In this document: one piece after another, positions 23,208 through 31,690 of the stretch | Layout: each line of letters starts with the position of its first letter | How positions within the stretch are numbered: the stretch's first letter is position 1 | Assembly (NCBI GenBank): GCA_903888345.1 | Contig: CAISTG010000059.1 | Span: 1-41,421, forward strand | From: Candidatus Buchananbacteria bacterium | Lineage (GTDB): Bacteria > Patescibacteriota > Patescibacteriia > 2-01-FULL-39-33 | Reading direction: 5' to 3' | DNA: 41,421 bases | Position numbers and translations under genes: made by a program | The notes under the pieces: generated by a model | Told to the model about the DNA's origin: nothing | The model's input: only the letters and a program-made list of their open reading frames with translations | Database searches by the model: none

Positions 23208-23444
23208 ATGGCACTCGCAACAACCCGGGGTAAGGAATTTGCACTGGAAGAGCTCCGGCTGAGACGTGAAAAGAACAAGGGCCAAGAACATATTGATGAC
23301 TCTAAGCTTTATGCTGGGTCACCAATGCATTACTACTGTATTGCTTGTGATACAGTAATGACCTTGCCGGAGTCGCACATTTGCGCCGCACCCAAGCTAT
23401 GCGACGAATGTGTAGCCCTCAAGTCACTGGGCTGGCTCGAATAG
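23208..23444 (+). CDS. Small zinc-ribbon protein
   Basis: The product of 78 residues starts at the ATG preceded by AAGGAGATTAACC. The N-terminal 35 residues are charged and helical (EFALEELRLRREKNKGQEH). The C-terminal half has two CxxC knuckles, CIACDTVMTLPESHICAAPKLCDEC, a likely zinc ribbon, and ends in LKSLGWLE. Such proteins may bind nucleic acid or partner proteins. The family looks like a small Patescibacteria protein, but I cannot name it. It shares the promoter and SD style of the kinase-like gene. Confidence 0.75.
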   Translation: MALATTRGKEFALEELRLRREKNKGQEHIDDSKLYAGSPMHYYCIACDTVMTLPESHICAAPKLCDECVALKSLGWLE

Positions 23445-23456
23445 CATTAACAATTT

Positions 23457-23487
23457 CCCCAAACGGAACACTTCGTTTGGGGTTTTA
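23457..23487 (+). terminator. Terminator of the kinase-like/zinc-ribbon operon
   Basis: CCCCAAACG (23457-23465) pairs with CGTTTGGGG (23474-23482), followed by TTTTAT. Confidence 0.9.
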
Positions 23488-23490
23488 TAT

Positions 23491-23519
23491 TTGACAAAAT
23501 TGTAATCACAGCTTAAAAT
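23491..23519 (+). promoter_or_regulatory. Promoter of the M16 peptidase gene
   Basis: TTGACA at 23491-23496, a 17-base spacer and TAAAAT at 23514-23519. Confidence 0.75.
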
Positions 23520-23580
23520 CAGGGGGTAATGTATATTGACAATTTATAAATTATACAACAAAAACAACGGAGAAAACGCG

Positions 23581-24858
23581 ATGAAACACAGTATTCAGAC
23601 ACTACCGAATGGCGTTAAAATTGTAGCTATCCCAGCTGATTCGGCCAAAAGCGTAACTGTCGCTGTGGCCGTTAAAGCGGGGAGTCGGCATGAGGATGAC
23701 GAGTATTTCGGTGCCGCTCATTTCTTGGAGCATATGTGTTTTCGTGGGACCAAGTTGAGGCCAAATATGCGAGACGTCTATCTAGGGTTAGATTCCTTGG
23801 GTGCCGTTTCCAATGCGAATACCGATTTTGATGTAACGTATTATTACATCACGACTCTCCCGGCTTGCTTACGCCCGGCGGCTGAGCTGCTGTTTGATAT
23901 GACCAGTAACTCATTGCTGACCCAAGCCGACTTGGACATGGAGCGGGGCGTTATTATTGAGGAAATAGGCGGTGCCCTGGATGATCCGGCCAATTTGGTT
24001 GATGAAGCCCTCACCAACATGATGTTTGTCGGTAACGGCTTGGGCCATGATATCCTCGGTAGTAAAGAGTCAGTCAATCGTATCAATTCGGCGTACCTGC
24101 AAAAATTCCGCGACCGACTATATTGCGGTGCCAACACCTTTGTTTTTGTGGTCGGTGCTTATGATCAAGAAGATATTAGCGGTTTAGCTAATGTCTTTGC
24201 GGAAATGCCATCGGGGCAGCCTAGCCGGATCGAGCCGTTTGAGTTTGGTGCTGTCAACAAACCGGTAGTTCTGGCGAAAGAGAGCGATATTAATCAGTTG
24301 CAGTTAGCCCTCGCTTATCCCATGACGCATAATCCCCAGAGCGAGGATCTGGTCATTTTGGACCTGGTCTTACTGTTGATGGGCATCAGCTGGAATTCTC
24401 TGCTCTTCTGTGCTTTACGAGAAAAATTGGGACTAGCTTATGCCTTGCGTACTGACGTTAGAGCGCACGAAGATTGTGGCTATTTCTATATTTCTACTTC
24501 GGTTGATCCGGCCAAAGGTTTACCGGCAATTGAAGTGATTTTGAAGACACTCCATGATTTAGTATTGGATCCAAGTATCGCAGCACTAGATTTCCATAAA
24601 CAAGTCAATTGCCGGCAATTGGTGTTGACTAACGAGTCGGCACAAAATATCTTAGGCGATTCAATCGACTGCTTATTGCGCGAACGCCAGCTGCTCAGCC
24701 TGGAACAAAAGATAGCTTTGGTTCAAAATTTAAGTGAGGCTGATTTTACCTCGTTGATTGGGTCGTTGTTTGACCCAAGTCGTTTGCAAATGGTAATGTT
24801 GGGCCCTGGCGCTGATAAGCAAGCTGGCCTAAATCTGATTGAAAAGTTCATTAATTAG
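23581..24858 (+). CDS. M16 family zinc metallopeptidase
   Basis: The ATG at 23581, preceded by CGGAGAAAACGCG, gives 425 residues. A TTG 45 bases upstream is less likely. The inverted zinc motif HFLEH is at residues 47-51, with the third ligand Glu127/128 in GVIIEEIGGALDDP, about 76 residues on, as in M16 enzymes. The second half carries the inactive M16_C domain, with the conserved REKLGLAYALR and YFYISTSVDP. Single-domain-pair M16 peptidases degrade peptides or process small precursors. There is no signal peptide, so the enzyme is cytoplasmic. Its codons are GC-richer than the neighbours'. It has its own promoter and terminator. Confidence 0.93.
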   Translation: MKHSIQTLPNGVKIVAIPADSAKSVTVAVAVKAGSRHEDDEYFGAAHFLEHMCFRGTKLRPNMRDVYLGLDSLGAVSNANTDFDVTYYYITTLPACLRPAAELLFDMTSNSLLTQADLDMERGVIIEEIGGALDDPANLVDEALTNMMFVGNGLGHDILGSKESVNRINSAYLQKFRDRLYCGANTFVFVVGAYDQEDISGLANVFAEMPSGQPSRIEPFEFGAVNKPVVLAKESDINQLQLALAYPMTHNPQSEDLVILDLVLLLMGISWNSLLFCALREKLGLAYALRTDVRAHEDCGYFYISTSVDPAKGLPAIEVILKTLHDLVLDPSIAALDFHKQVNCRQLVLTNESAQNILGDSIDCLLRERQLLSLEQKIALVQNLSEADFTSLIGSLFDPSRLQMVMLGPGADKQAGLNLIEKFIN

Positions 24859-24866
24859 TAGCTTCT

Positions 24867-24893
24867 GCCGAGGATAATATTCCTCGGCTTTTA
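24867..24893 (+). terminator. Terminator after the M16 peptidase
   Basis: GCCGAGGA (24867-24874) pairs with TCCTCGGC (24881-24888), followed by TTTTA. Confidence 0.85.
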
Positions 24894-24896
24894 TAT

Positions 24897-24925
24897 TTGC
24901 CTTTTTTCTCTATTTTTAGTAAAAT
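24897..24925 (+). promoter_or_regulatory. Promoter upstream of the 118-aa gene and lysS
   Basis: TTGCCT at 24897-24902, 17-base spacer, TAAAAT at 24920-24925. Confidence 0.5.
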
Positions 24926-24951
24926 ATATTCAATATTAGTGTCTAGAATAT

Positions 24952-25308
24952 ATGGAAAAACATCTTTTTGGTGCAGAAAACAAAGAACCAATTTCGGTGA
25001 TAGAAGAACCAGATATCCGAGAAATGCTTGAGCGTCGTCAAATTAAGTCAGAGGATTGGCCCCTGGTTGAAGAGTTGGCAACTATGCCCAAGAACCTACT
25101 GATTGATAATTTCCATAACTGGTTTAATGATAGTCGCGAAAAGACAGCCAGAGAAATTGAAATTCAACTTAATAATCCGGAAATTTATAAGATGGATGAC
25201 GCCAAAAGAAGGTATTGGGAAGTTTGGCTACATTTTGCCAAGAGTTATCATTGGACCGCTTGTTATAATATGGTCCGAGTTTTAGAAAGAAGAAATAGCG
25301 AACAATAA
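24952..25308 (+). CDS. Uncharacterised soluble protein upstream of lysS
   Basis: This is a 118-residue acidic helical protein with no signal peptide or membrane segment. Notable stretches are EMLERRQIKSEDWPLVEELA and the aromatic-rich RRYWEVWLHFAKSYHWTACYNMVRVLERR. No catalytic motif is seen and I do not recognise the family. It ends eight bases before the lysS ATG, so the two are likely cotranscribed from the promoter at 24897. Confidence 0.65.
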   Translation: MEKHLFGAENKEPISVIEEPDIREMLERRQIKSEDWPLVEELATMPKNLLIDNFHNWFNDSREKTAREIEIQLNNPEIYKMDDAKRRYWEVWLHFAKSYHWTACYNMVRVLERRNSEQ

Positions 25309-25315
25309 TAAACAT

Positions 25316-26812
25316 ATGACCAATCAGCCAGAAATTAATCCCTTAGATGAAAAAATAATGCGTTTGAAACGTCTTGAGAATATCAAGGACGTTGGTGTTA
25401 ACCCTTATCCAGAAAAATTTGATAAAACTCATAGTTTAGCTGAGGCCAAAGCCGCTCAAGAGGGGACTAAAGTTAAAACAGCGGGCCGTATTATGACTCG
25501 TCGCACCATGGGTAAGATCGCTTTTTGTCATTTACAAGATTGGTCGGGAAAGTGCCAGATTGTTTTTAATATTAATGAAATTGCTGAAGAAAAATTCAAA
25601 TGGTATGTCGAAAATTTCGACATTGGTGATTTCATTGGAGTTAGTGGTGAGATATTTATCACCAAAGCAGGGGAGACCTCGATCCTAGTTAAAGAATACG
25701 AATTCTTGGGTAAAGCGTTATTGCCATTACCAGATAAGTTTCATGGGTTAAAAGATACTGATACTATTTATCGCCAGAGATACTTAGATTTATTAATGAA
25801 TGAAGAATCCAAAAAAACTTTTCAATTTCGCTCTGATTTCATTCGTGCGATTCGTGAATTCTATTGGCAAGAAAATTTTAATGAAGTAGAAACACCATCA
25901 TTCTTACACCAAGCAACTGGTGCTACTGCTACTCCTTACAAAACACACAATAACGCCTTAGACATTGATTTGGTCTTGCGTATTTCTCATGAATTGCCAC
26001 TGAAGGAATTAATTGTCGGTGGGATGGAAAAGATTTTTGAACTCGGCAAAGCTTTTCGTAATGAGGGCGTTGACCCCTCACATTTACCGGAGCATACTCA
26101 TTTAGAACATTATTGCGCTTATTGGAATTTTGAAGATAACATCAAGTTTACTGAACGGATGTTTGATTATATTTTTGATAAATTGAAATTAGATAGAAAA
26201 ATTGAAATTGAAAATCGTGATGGCCAAAAACAACAAGTTGATTTCACTACACCATGGCCACGCCTCAATTTTATCGAACTATTAAAACAAGACACTGGTT
26301 TAGACGTGATGGAATATACTGATGCGAAAGAATTACTCAAAGATATCAAGAAAAAGAAAATTGAGTTTGAGGATATGGATGAGATGAGTTTGTCTGGTTT
26401 GGTAGATAATTTATACAAAAAAGTCAGTCGTCCTAAGTTAGTTGGTCCTGTAATTTTGTATCACTATCCAAAATATTTACAACCTTTAGCTCGTATTAAC
26501 GATGATGATAAGAATATTGTCGATCAATTCCAGATGGTAGTTAATGGTTGGGAAATCGTCAAAGCTTATTCGGAATTAGTTGATCCGATTGATCAGAAAG
26601 AGCGCTTTGATGGCCAGAAAACCGCTAAAGCCGGCGGCGAAGGTGAAGTAATGGAGGGCGACGATGAATTTATTACTGCCTTAGAGCATGGTGCGCCGCC
26701 AATCTCCGGTTGGGGGATGGGCATTGATCGTACCGTGGCGATTTTGACCGGTCAAAGCAATTTGAGAGATGTGGTATTGTTTCCATTGCTGAGACCTAAA
26801 GATAAAGAATAA
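25316..26812 (+). CDS. lysS: Lysyl-tRNA synthetase (class II)
   Basis: LysRS attaches lysine to tRNA-Lys. The 498 residues contain an OB-fold anticodon domain (about residues 55-145, KTAGRIMTRRTMGKIAFCHLQDW) and the class II core. DTIYRQRYLDLLMN lies in motif 1, motif 2 reads AFRNEGVDPSHLPEHTHLEHY, and motif 3 reads PPISGWGMGIDRTVAILTGQSNLRDVVLFPLLRP. Motif 2 differs from the usual 'HNPEFTMLE' form, since His replaces the Phe and Met positions. The overall layout is still LysRS rather than AspRS. Its gene follows the 118-aa gene and is followed by a small membrane protein seven bases later. Confidence 0.93.
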   Translation: MTNQPEINPLDEKIMRLKRLENIKDVGVNPYPEKFDKTHSLAEAKAAQEGTKVKTAGRIMTRRTMGKIAFCHLQDWSGKCQIVFNINEIAEEKFKWYVENFDIGDFIGVSGEIFITKAGETSILVKEYEFLGKALLPLPDKFHGLKDTDTIYRQRYLDLLMNEESKKTFQFRSDFIRAIREFYWQENFNEVETPSFLHQATGATATPYKTHNNALDIDLVLRISHELPLKELIVGGMEKIFELGKAFRNEGVDPSHLPEHTHLEHYCAYWNFEDNIKFTERMFDYIFDKLKLDRKIEIENRDGQKQQVDFTTPWPRLNFIELLKQDTGLDVMEYTDAKELLKDIKKKKIEFEDMDEMSLSGLVDNLYKKVSRPKLVGPVILYHYPKYLQPLARINDDDKNIVDQFQMVVNGWEIVKAYSELVDPIDQKERFDGQKTAKAGGEGEVMEGDDEFITALEHGAPPISGWGMGIDRTVAILTGQSNLRDVVLFPLLRPKDKE

Positions 26813-26818
26813 CTTAAT

Positions 26819-27139
26819 ATGACATTTCTAAATGTTGCGCAATTAATATTTGTAGCTGTAGTACTCTTCCTAGTGGTATTTATTGTTGTTTTTTTGGTTA
26901 AATGTATTTTGAAAGTCATGAAAATTAAAATGAAAAAAATGCCGGATTTCTTCGATTTGTTAATTGGTCCAAACTGGGATCAATACTTTTATACCGATAG
27001 TTTCAATAGTATAAAAAGCCAGAATTTGAGAAAAATATTGAATATCATTTTAAGTGCCGTAATAAACATTATTGTTGTGTTCGCATCTTTGTTTGTTATT
27101 TTTTTGTTTATATACTTAGTATCGTATCTTAATAATTAA
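26819..27139 (+). CDS. Small two-helix membrane protein
   Basis: This 106-residue protein has an N-terminal membrane helix (about 5-32, AQLIFVAVVLFLVVFIVVFLVKCIL), a basic stretch (KVMKIKMKKMP), a soluble middle segment (FFDLLIGPNWDQYFYTDSFNSIKSQNL) and a second helix (about 78-103). No recognised motif. It lies between lysS and the cyclophilin lipoprotein gene with gaps of six bases on each side, so it is part of that operon. Confidence 0.65.
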   Translation: MTFLNVAQLIFVAVVLFLVVFIVVFLVKCILKVMKIKMKKMPDFFDLLIGPNWDQYFYTDSFNSIKSQNLRKILNIILSAVINIIVVFASLFVIFLFIYLVSYLNN

Positions 27140-27145
27140 AATATT

Positions 27146-27886
27146 ATGTCAAAAAAACTTCTTTTCATTTTACCAATCTTCGCAATCTTGCTAGCCGGTT
27201 GTGGCACTCAAGTTGCTACTGAATCTGCTACGGCGACTGCTGGCGGTAACGCTGGTGTCATTGAAAATAATCCAGTTGACGATGTCGCTGCCGGGGATTT
27301 AAACCTTGCTGACGATCAACTGGCAACTGCTAATTCTGTGGCGGCAGCTAATCAAGTTACAACTAATAATCAATCAACCAATATGCAACCAGCCCTGACT
27401 ATTGATCAAAATAAAACCTACACAGCAATTCTTCACACTAGTGAAGGCGATATCACTGTCGCTTTAGCCGCCAAAGCTACTCCAATTACCGTTAACAATT
27501 TCGTAACGCTCGCTAAAAAAGCTTTCTATAATGGCACCATTTTCCATCGCGTCATTAAAGATTTCATGATCCAAGGCGGTGATCCAACTGGCACCGGTTC
27601 TGGTGGACCTGGCTATCAATTTGCCGATGAACCATTTACTGGTGAATACACTCGTGGCACTTTGGCGATGGCTAATGCTGGCCCTAACACTAACGGTTCC
27701 CAATTTTTCATTATGCATGCTGATGTGCCATTGTCTAAGGATTATGTAATCTTCGGCCATGTTATTAAGGGAATCGAAGTCGTTGATAAGATTGCTAATA
27801 CCAAAACCGTTGCCGGTGGCGATGGAGCGATGTCCAAACCAGCCACTCCGATAACTATTAAATCGGTTGAAGTTACTGAAAAATAA
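27146..27886 (+). CDS. Cyclophilin-type peptidyl-prolyl isomerase lipoprotein
   Basis: The 246-residue precursor has a signal peptide with lipobox LLAGC (Cys19), a Thr/Ala/Asn-rich linker up to about residue 90, and a cyclophilin domain. The domain carries the usual motifs: TPITVNNFVTLAKKAFYNGTIFHRVIKDFMIQGGDPTGTGSGGPGYQFADE, RGTLAMANAGPNTNGSQFFIM and FGHVIKGIEVVDKI. These enzymes catalyse cis-trans isomerisation of proline bonds. As a surface-anchored lipoprotein it probably folds exported proteins. The catalytic Arg in FHRV and the GSQFFI segment are present. Confidence 0.95.
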   Translation: MSKKLLFILPIFAILLAGCGTQVATESATATAGGNAGVIENNPVDDVAAGDLNLADDQLATANSVAAANQVTTNNQSTNMQPALTIDQNKTYTAILHTSEGDITVALAAKATPITVNNFVTLAKKAFYNGTIFHRVIKDFMIQGGDPTGTGSGGPGYQFADEPFTGEYTRGTLAMANAGPNTNGSQFFIMHADVPLSKDYVIFGHVIKGIEVVDKIANTKTVAGGDGAMSKPATPITIKSVEVTEK

Positions 27887-27896
27887 TTAACTTGAT

Positions 27897-27915
27897 TTCC
27901 GGATTAAGTCCGGAA
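27897..27915 (+). repeat. REP-like half element before serS
   Basis: TTCCGGA-ttaag-TCCGGAA, followed by TGA, matches the second arm of the GTCATTCC palindromes. Confidence 0.7.
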
Positions 27916-27925
27916 TGATAAATAT

Positions 27926-29194
27926 ATGTTAGACCTCAAAATCATCCGCGAAAATCCGGATAAAATTAAAGCCAATTGCAAAAATCGTTTAGTCGAAGTT
28001 GATATCGATAAACTTTTAGAGTTAGACGAACAGAGAAGGGAAGCGATAGCCAAAATTGATGTCTTACGTGCGGAGCGTAATGCCTCCAGTAAAACTAAAC
28101 CAACACCAGAAATTATCGAGAAAATGAAGTCAGTAGGCGAGGAAATCAAGGCCTTAGAAGCCAAAATTGAGCCCCTAGAAGCCGATTTAAGGGACTTGTG
28201 GTTGCGCGTACCTAATTTGACTCATCCTGACGTTGTTACCAGTTCTGACGAGGAAAATAACCCGATTTTAGAAGTAGTCAAAGAACCAGTAAAATTTGGT
28301 TTTAAGCCTTTGGATCATGTTGAGTTGGGCGAAAAAATGGATTTGATTGATTTTGATCGCGCCACTAAAGTTTCTGGTGCCAAGTTTTATTATTTAAAAA
28401 ATGAATTAGCTGTGATTGAAATTGCGTTAATTCAATATGCTTTAGAGATTGCCCGTACGCATGGATTTATTCCGATGACCACCCCAGATCTGGCTAAACG
28501 CGAAGTTCTAGAAGGCTTAGGTTTTAATCCGCGCGGCGAATCAACTCAGGTTTACAATGTTGAGAACTCCGATCTATCATTAATTGGTACTGCCGAAATT
28601 TCAATGGGCGGTTACCATATGAATGAAGTTTTAAATGAAGAAGAGTTACCAAAAAAATACGTTGCTGTTAGTCATTGTTTTCGCACCGAAGCCGGATCGT
28701 ATTCCAAATTCAGTAAAGGCATGTTTCGTGTCCATCAATTTACCAAAATTGAAATGTTTCAATATGTAACTCCGGAGAATTCTGAAACCGCTCATCAGGA
28801 AATTTTAGCAATCGAAAAAGAAATTTTTGGCGGTTTAGGTGTGCCCTTTAGAATTGTCGACCACTGTACGGCTGATTTAGGTGGTCCGTCCTATCGCACC
28901 TATGATTTAGAGGCTTGGATGCCGGGTAAACCGGCTAAGGATGGCTCCGAGACTGGTGATTGGGCTGAAATTACCTCGACTTCAAATTGCACTGATTATC
29001 AAGCCCGCGGCCTTAACATTAAATACAAATCTAAAGAAGGTAAAGTAGATTTCTTACACATGTTAAATGGCACTGCTATCGCTATTGGACGCGCCATGAT
29101 TGCTATCATGGAAAACAATCAGCAAGCCGATGGTTCTATCAAAGTTCCAGAAGTCCTACATAAATATTGCGGATTCACCGAAATCAAGAGATAA
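27926..29194 (+). CDS. serS: Seryl-tRNA synthetase
   Basis: SerRS charges tRNA-Ser. The 422 residues comprise the N-terminal antiparallel coiled-coil arm (residues about 25-100, with IDKLLELDEQRREAIAKIDVLRAERN) and the class II core. LIGTAEISMGGYHMNEVL, the motif 2 region VSHCFRTEAGSYSKFSKGMFRVHQFTKIEMFQ, and motif 3 LNGTAIAIGRAMIAIMENNQQADGSIKVPEVL are present. The DLGGPSYRTYDLEAWMPGK and EITSTSNCTDYQARGLNI signatures are also there. It starts directly after a REP half element. No SD is seen. Confidence 0.97.
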   Translation: MLDLKIIRENPDKIKANCKNRLVEVDIDKLLELDEQRREAIAKIDVLRAERNASSKTKPTPEIIEKMKSVGEEIKALEAKIEPLEADLRDLWLRVPNLTHPDVVTSSDEENNPILEVVKEPVKFGFKPLDHVELGEKMDLIDFDRATKVSGAKFYYLKNELAVIEIALIQYALEIARTHGFIPMTTPDLAKREVLEGLGFNPRGESTQVYNVENSDLSLIGTAEISMGGYHMNEVLNEEELPKKYVAVSHCFRTEAGSYSKFSKGMFRVHQFTKIEMFQYVTPENSETAHQEILAIEKEIFGGLGVPFRIVDHCTADLGGPSYRTYDLEAWMPGKPAKDGSETGDWAEITSTSNCTDYQARGLNIKYKSKEGKVDFLHMLNGTAIAIGRAMIAIMENNQQADGSIKVPEVLHKYCGFTEIKR

Positions 29195-29204
29195 AATTGC
29201 TTTT

Positions 29205-29417
29205 ATGATCAAGAAAAATACCAAAGTTATCTTCATTGATGAAAATAATAATACCGATGAGCTAATAGGCGGAATACCACTCACGATCGGTGAAGTTATT
29301 AAAGTCAAAAAAAATGATGTAACGGTTGATTATGAAGTAATTAATAAAGAAGTTGAATTTATTTTTGGCAAAACAGACCAAGACGCCAATATAACCTACA
29401 CCCTTAAAAAGAAGTAA
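29205..29417 (+). CDS. Small uncharacterised protein after serS
   Basis: The ATG at 29205 gives a 70-residue soluble product: MIKKNTKVIFIDENNNTDELIGG, then GEVIKVKKNDVTVDYEVINKEVEF, and a Lys-rich end. The ORF could extend back into serS, but that start is within the serS reading region and is rejected. The shape (short beta-rich protein with IPLTIGEVIKV) is not recognised. It lies between serS and the FtsQ-like gene. Confidence 0.6.
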   Translation: MIKKNTKVIFIDENNNTDELIGGIPLTIGEVIKVKKNDVTVDYEVINKEVEFIFGKTDQDANITYTLKKK

Positions 29418-29440
29418 CATTATCAGTCTAACGGACGTGT

Positions 29441-30277
29441 ATGATCGATGACTACTCGTATCATGGCCGAAAACACATCAAACGCGATTATTACAATAAG
29501 ACTTTTCAGAATCCCTATTTTAATCGCAAGGAAAAAATCGGCCACAAGTTTAATACCAAACTGTATATTCAAATATTAACAGTTGTTTTTTTGGTTTACC
29601 TAATTATTTATAGTGATTTATTTAAGGTGAAAAGTGTCGAAGTGCAGGGGACCGATATGATCAATCCAGAAGACATTAGGGCAATTGTTAATAATGATAT
29701 TGGGCACATGAAATTGTTGATATTTCCTGGACGCAATATGATTTTCATTAATAACAAAAAAATCATCACCGACATCAATGCGCATTACGCTCTAAATAAA
29801 TTAGAAATAAATAAGGGCTGGCAGAAGGTGACTGTTAAAGTAGAAGAAAAGGTGGCAAATTTGATTGCTTTTAATAGTAATTCATACTACTTTATCGACT
29901 CCTCTGGTACCATCACTAGGGAACTATCTGTCGAAGAAATTAATAAGTACCGCTCTAAATTCCCTCTAATTTATATTAGTAAAGACTTAAAGATTAGTGA
30001 CAGACCAATTTCTGATCGCGCCGTTAATTATATTTTAGAATTGGATAAAACGCTTAAGGCTAAGGGCCTCAAGATCAAGAACTACGAGAGTGGGGAAGTG
30101 GACCAAGTCAATGTTCTGATGGAGGCTAATTGGCGCGCCTACTTTAGTATCAATACTGCCCTCTCAACCGCTGTCGATAATTTAATGCTGGTACTGACAA
30201 ATAAATTAGCTAATCGAAAATTTGAATACATTGATGTCCGGTTAGCTGACCGGGTGAGTTACTATCCGGAGAAGTAG
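29441..30277 (+). CDS. FtsQ/DivIB-like cell-division protein (POTRA domain)
   Basis: This 278-residue protein has one membrane helix (about residues 39-60, LYIQILTVVFLVYLIIYSDLF) after a short basic cytoplasmic tail. The extracytoplasmic POTRA-type segment VKSVEVQGTDMINPEDIRAIVNNDI follows, with a FtsQ-like region LEINKGWQKVTVKVEEKVANLIAF and YFIDSSGTITREL after it. FtsQ links early and late divisome proteins. The length and layout support that family, but individual sequence identity is low. A Xer recombinase gene follows, with its own promoter. Confidence 0.75.
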   Translation: MIDDYSYHGRKHIKRDYYNKTFQNPYFNRKEKIGHKFNTKLYIQILTVVFLVYLIIYSDLFKVKSVEVQGTDMINPEDIRAIVNNDIGHMKLLIFPGRNMIFINNKKIITDINAHYALNKLEINKGWQKVTVKVEEKVANLIAFNSNSYYFIDSSGTITRELSVEEINKYRSKFPLIYISKDLKISDRPISDRAVNYILELDKTLKAKGLKIKNYESGEVDQVNVLMEANWRAYFSINTALSTAVDNLMLVLTNKLANRKFEYIDVRLADRVSYYPEK

Positions 30278-30290
30278 TAAAGATATCCAC

Positions 30291-30319
30291 TTGGCATTGT
30301 TAGCCAGGTTTAGTATAAT
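30291..30319 (+). promoter_or_regulatory. Promoter of the Xer recombinase gene
   Basis: TTGGCA at 30291-30296 and TATAAT at 30314-30319 with a 17-base spacer. Confidence 0.7.
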
Positions 30320-30379
30320 ATATTTAACTTCGCATAACAGAGGATAATCGATGTCAAACTAATAATATATTAGTGAAAT

Positions 30380-31339
30380 ATGAAAAAATCAACGATTCCA
30401 TTAATAAAGCACGTAACCACCTTCCTGGAGTATATTGAGGTTGAGAAAGGCTTAAGTCCTATTACTTCGCGTAATTATTTCAATTTCCTTAAGGTTTTTA
30501 TTGATTGGCTCAGAGATCAAAATTTAAGCGATTTAAAGCCCCATGAGCTCACTGATAAGCATATTTGGGATTATCGGCTCTATTTATCGCATAAAAAGGA
30601 TGGTGCCCAGTACCTCAAAAAAACGACTCAGAGCTACTACCTTCGGGCCATTAGACAACTTCTCAACTATTTTGCTGATAAAGATATTGACTCAATGCCA
30701 TCCGAAAAAATTAAATTACCAAAATTAACGGATAAAGATAAACAAATTAAATTCCTGAAATTTAATCAGATTGAGCATTTGATGTCGATGCCTGACCTTT
30801 CAGAAGTATCGGGGCTGAGGGATCGAGCCATCCTTGAAGTCCTATTCTCTACTGGCATGCGTGTCTCGGAGTTAACTTCGCTTAACCTAAAGCAGTTTGA
30901 TATTGCCGGAATTCTAAATGGTAAAATAAAAGATATGGAGCTTTCAATCGCCGGCAAAGGTGGTAAAGTTAGAACCATCTATTTTTCTGATAATTGTATC
31001 AAGAACTTGATCGCCTACCTTAAAATTAGGCAGAATGACCTATTAACTCCCCTGTTTGTGAATTATAGCCGTAATGCTGGCGATAAGGGAGAGCGTCGGC
31101 TATCAACACGAGCAGTCGAAACTTTAGTAAAAAAGTATACCACTATGGCTGGCTTACCGGTAGACGCTACTCCACATACTCTACGTCATAGTTATGCCAC
31201 TGACTTATTGGAGCAAGGCGCTGATTTGCGGTCAGTACAAGAGCTTTTAGGACATAGTAGTGTCGCCACAACCCAAATATACACCCATGTAACCAATACT
31301 CGATTGCGCGACGTCTACAAGAAGTTTCATAGCAAATAG
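30380..31339 (+). CDS. Tyrosine recombinase, XerC/XerD type
   Basis: The 319-residue protein has an N-terminal SAM-like core-binding domain (residues 1-115) and the catalytic domain. The catalytic residues are visible: Arg161 (STGMRVSEL), a beta-hairpin Lys in AGKGGKVR, His266 and Arg269 (PHTLRHSYATDL), His292 (LLGHSSVATTQIY) and the nucleophile Tyr301 in IYTHVT. This full set and the length fit XerC/XerD, which resolve chromosome dimers, rather than phage integrases. The gene stands beside the FtsQ-like division gene with its own promoter and terminator. No dif-like site was identified. Confidence 0.9.
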   Translation: MKKSTIPLIKHVTTFLEYIEVEKGLSPITSRNYFNFLKVFIDWLRDQNLSDLKPHELTDKHIWDYRLYLSHKKDGAQYLKKTTQSYYLRAIRQLLNYFADKDIDSMPSEKIKLPKLTDKDKQIKFLKFNQIEHLMSMPDLSEVSGLRDRAILEVLFSTGMRVSELTSLNLKQFDIAGILNGKIKDMELSIAGKGGKVRTIYFSDNCIKNLIAYLKIRQNDLLTPLFVNYSRNAGDKGERRLSTRAVETLVKKYTTMAGLPVDATPHTLRHSYATDLLEQGADLRSVQELLGHSSVATTQIYTHVTNTRLRDVYKKFHSK

Positions 31340-31354
31340 ACATAAATCAAATAC

Positions 31355-31380
31355 AAAAGCCGGTCGTCTGACCGGCTTTT
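31355..31380 (+). terminator. Bidirectional terminator between xer and the minus-strand Cys-rich gene
   Basis: AAAAGCCGGTC (31355) pairs with GACCGGCTTTT (31370-31380) around GTCT. It lies between convergent genes and serves both. Confidence 0.9.
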
Positions 31381-31391
31381 CTAGTTAAATC

Positions 31392-31613
31392 TTAGTACTC
31401 ATCATCTTTATCGTCATCGTCTTCGTCCATTTCATCATCATCCTCATCTTCACTTTCTTCCTCATCCTCATCTGCAGTACTGTCATTAATCATATTGCTG
31501 CAGCCGCAGGAACAATCCGGCGGACAAGCGCAACAATGAAAGCATAATGATGGGTCGCAAGAGCACTTGCTATCATCCTCAACGGGCATGCCACATTTGA
31601 CGCATGTGTCCAT
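31392..31613 (-). CDS. Small Cys-rich protein with a highly acidic tail
   Basis: The product of 73 residues splits into two parts. The first 40 residues carry twelve Cys in pairs (CVKCGMP, CSCDPSLCFHCCACPPDCSCGC). The last 27 are almost all Asp and Glu (ADEDEEESEDEDDDEMDEDD). The Cys part suggests zinc or iron-sulfur binding and the tail suggests calcium or basic-protein contact, but no family is recognised. A TATAAT-like -10 box (31672-31677, minus strand) and a hairpin AACCGG-ttagt-CCGGTT occupy its leader. Confidence 0.7.
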   Translation of the reverse strand: MDTCVKCGMPVEDDSKCSCDPSLCFHCCACPPDCSCGCSNMINDSTADEDEEESEDEDDDEMDEDDDDKDDEY

Positions 31614-31671
31614 ACATTTGGTAAGTTTATTAATTTTATTATTAACCGGACTAACCGGTTTAATTGATAAT

Positions 31672-31677
31672 ATTATA
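31672..31677 (-). promoter_or_regulatory. -10 box of the Cys-rich acidic protein gene
   Basis: On the minus strand this reads TATAAT, about 60 bases before the start codon. A weak TTACCT sits 16 bases upstream. Confidence 0.4.
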
Positions 31678-31690
31678 ACAAAAAATATTT

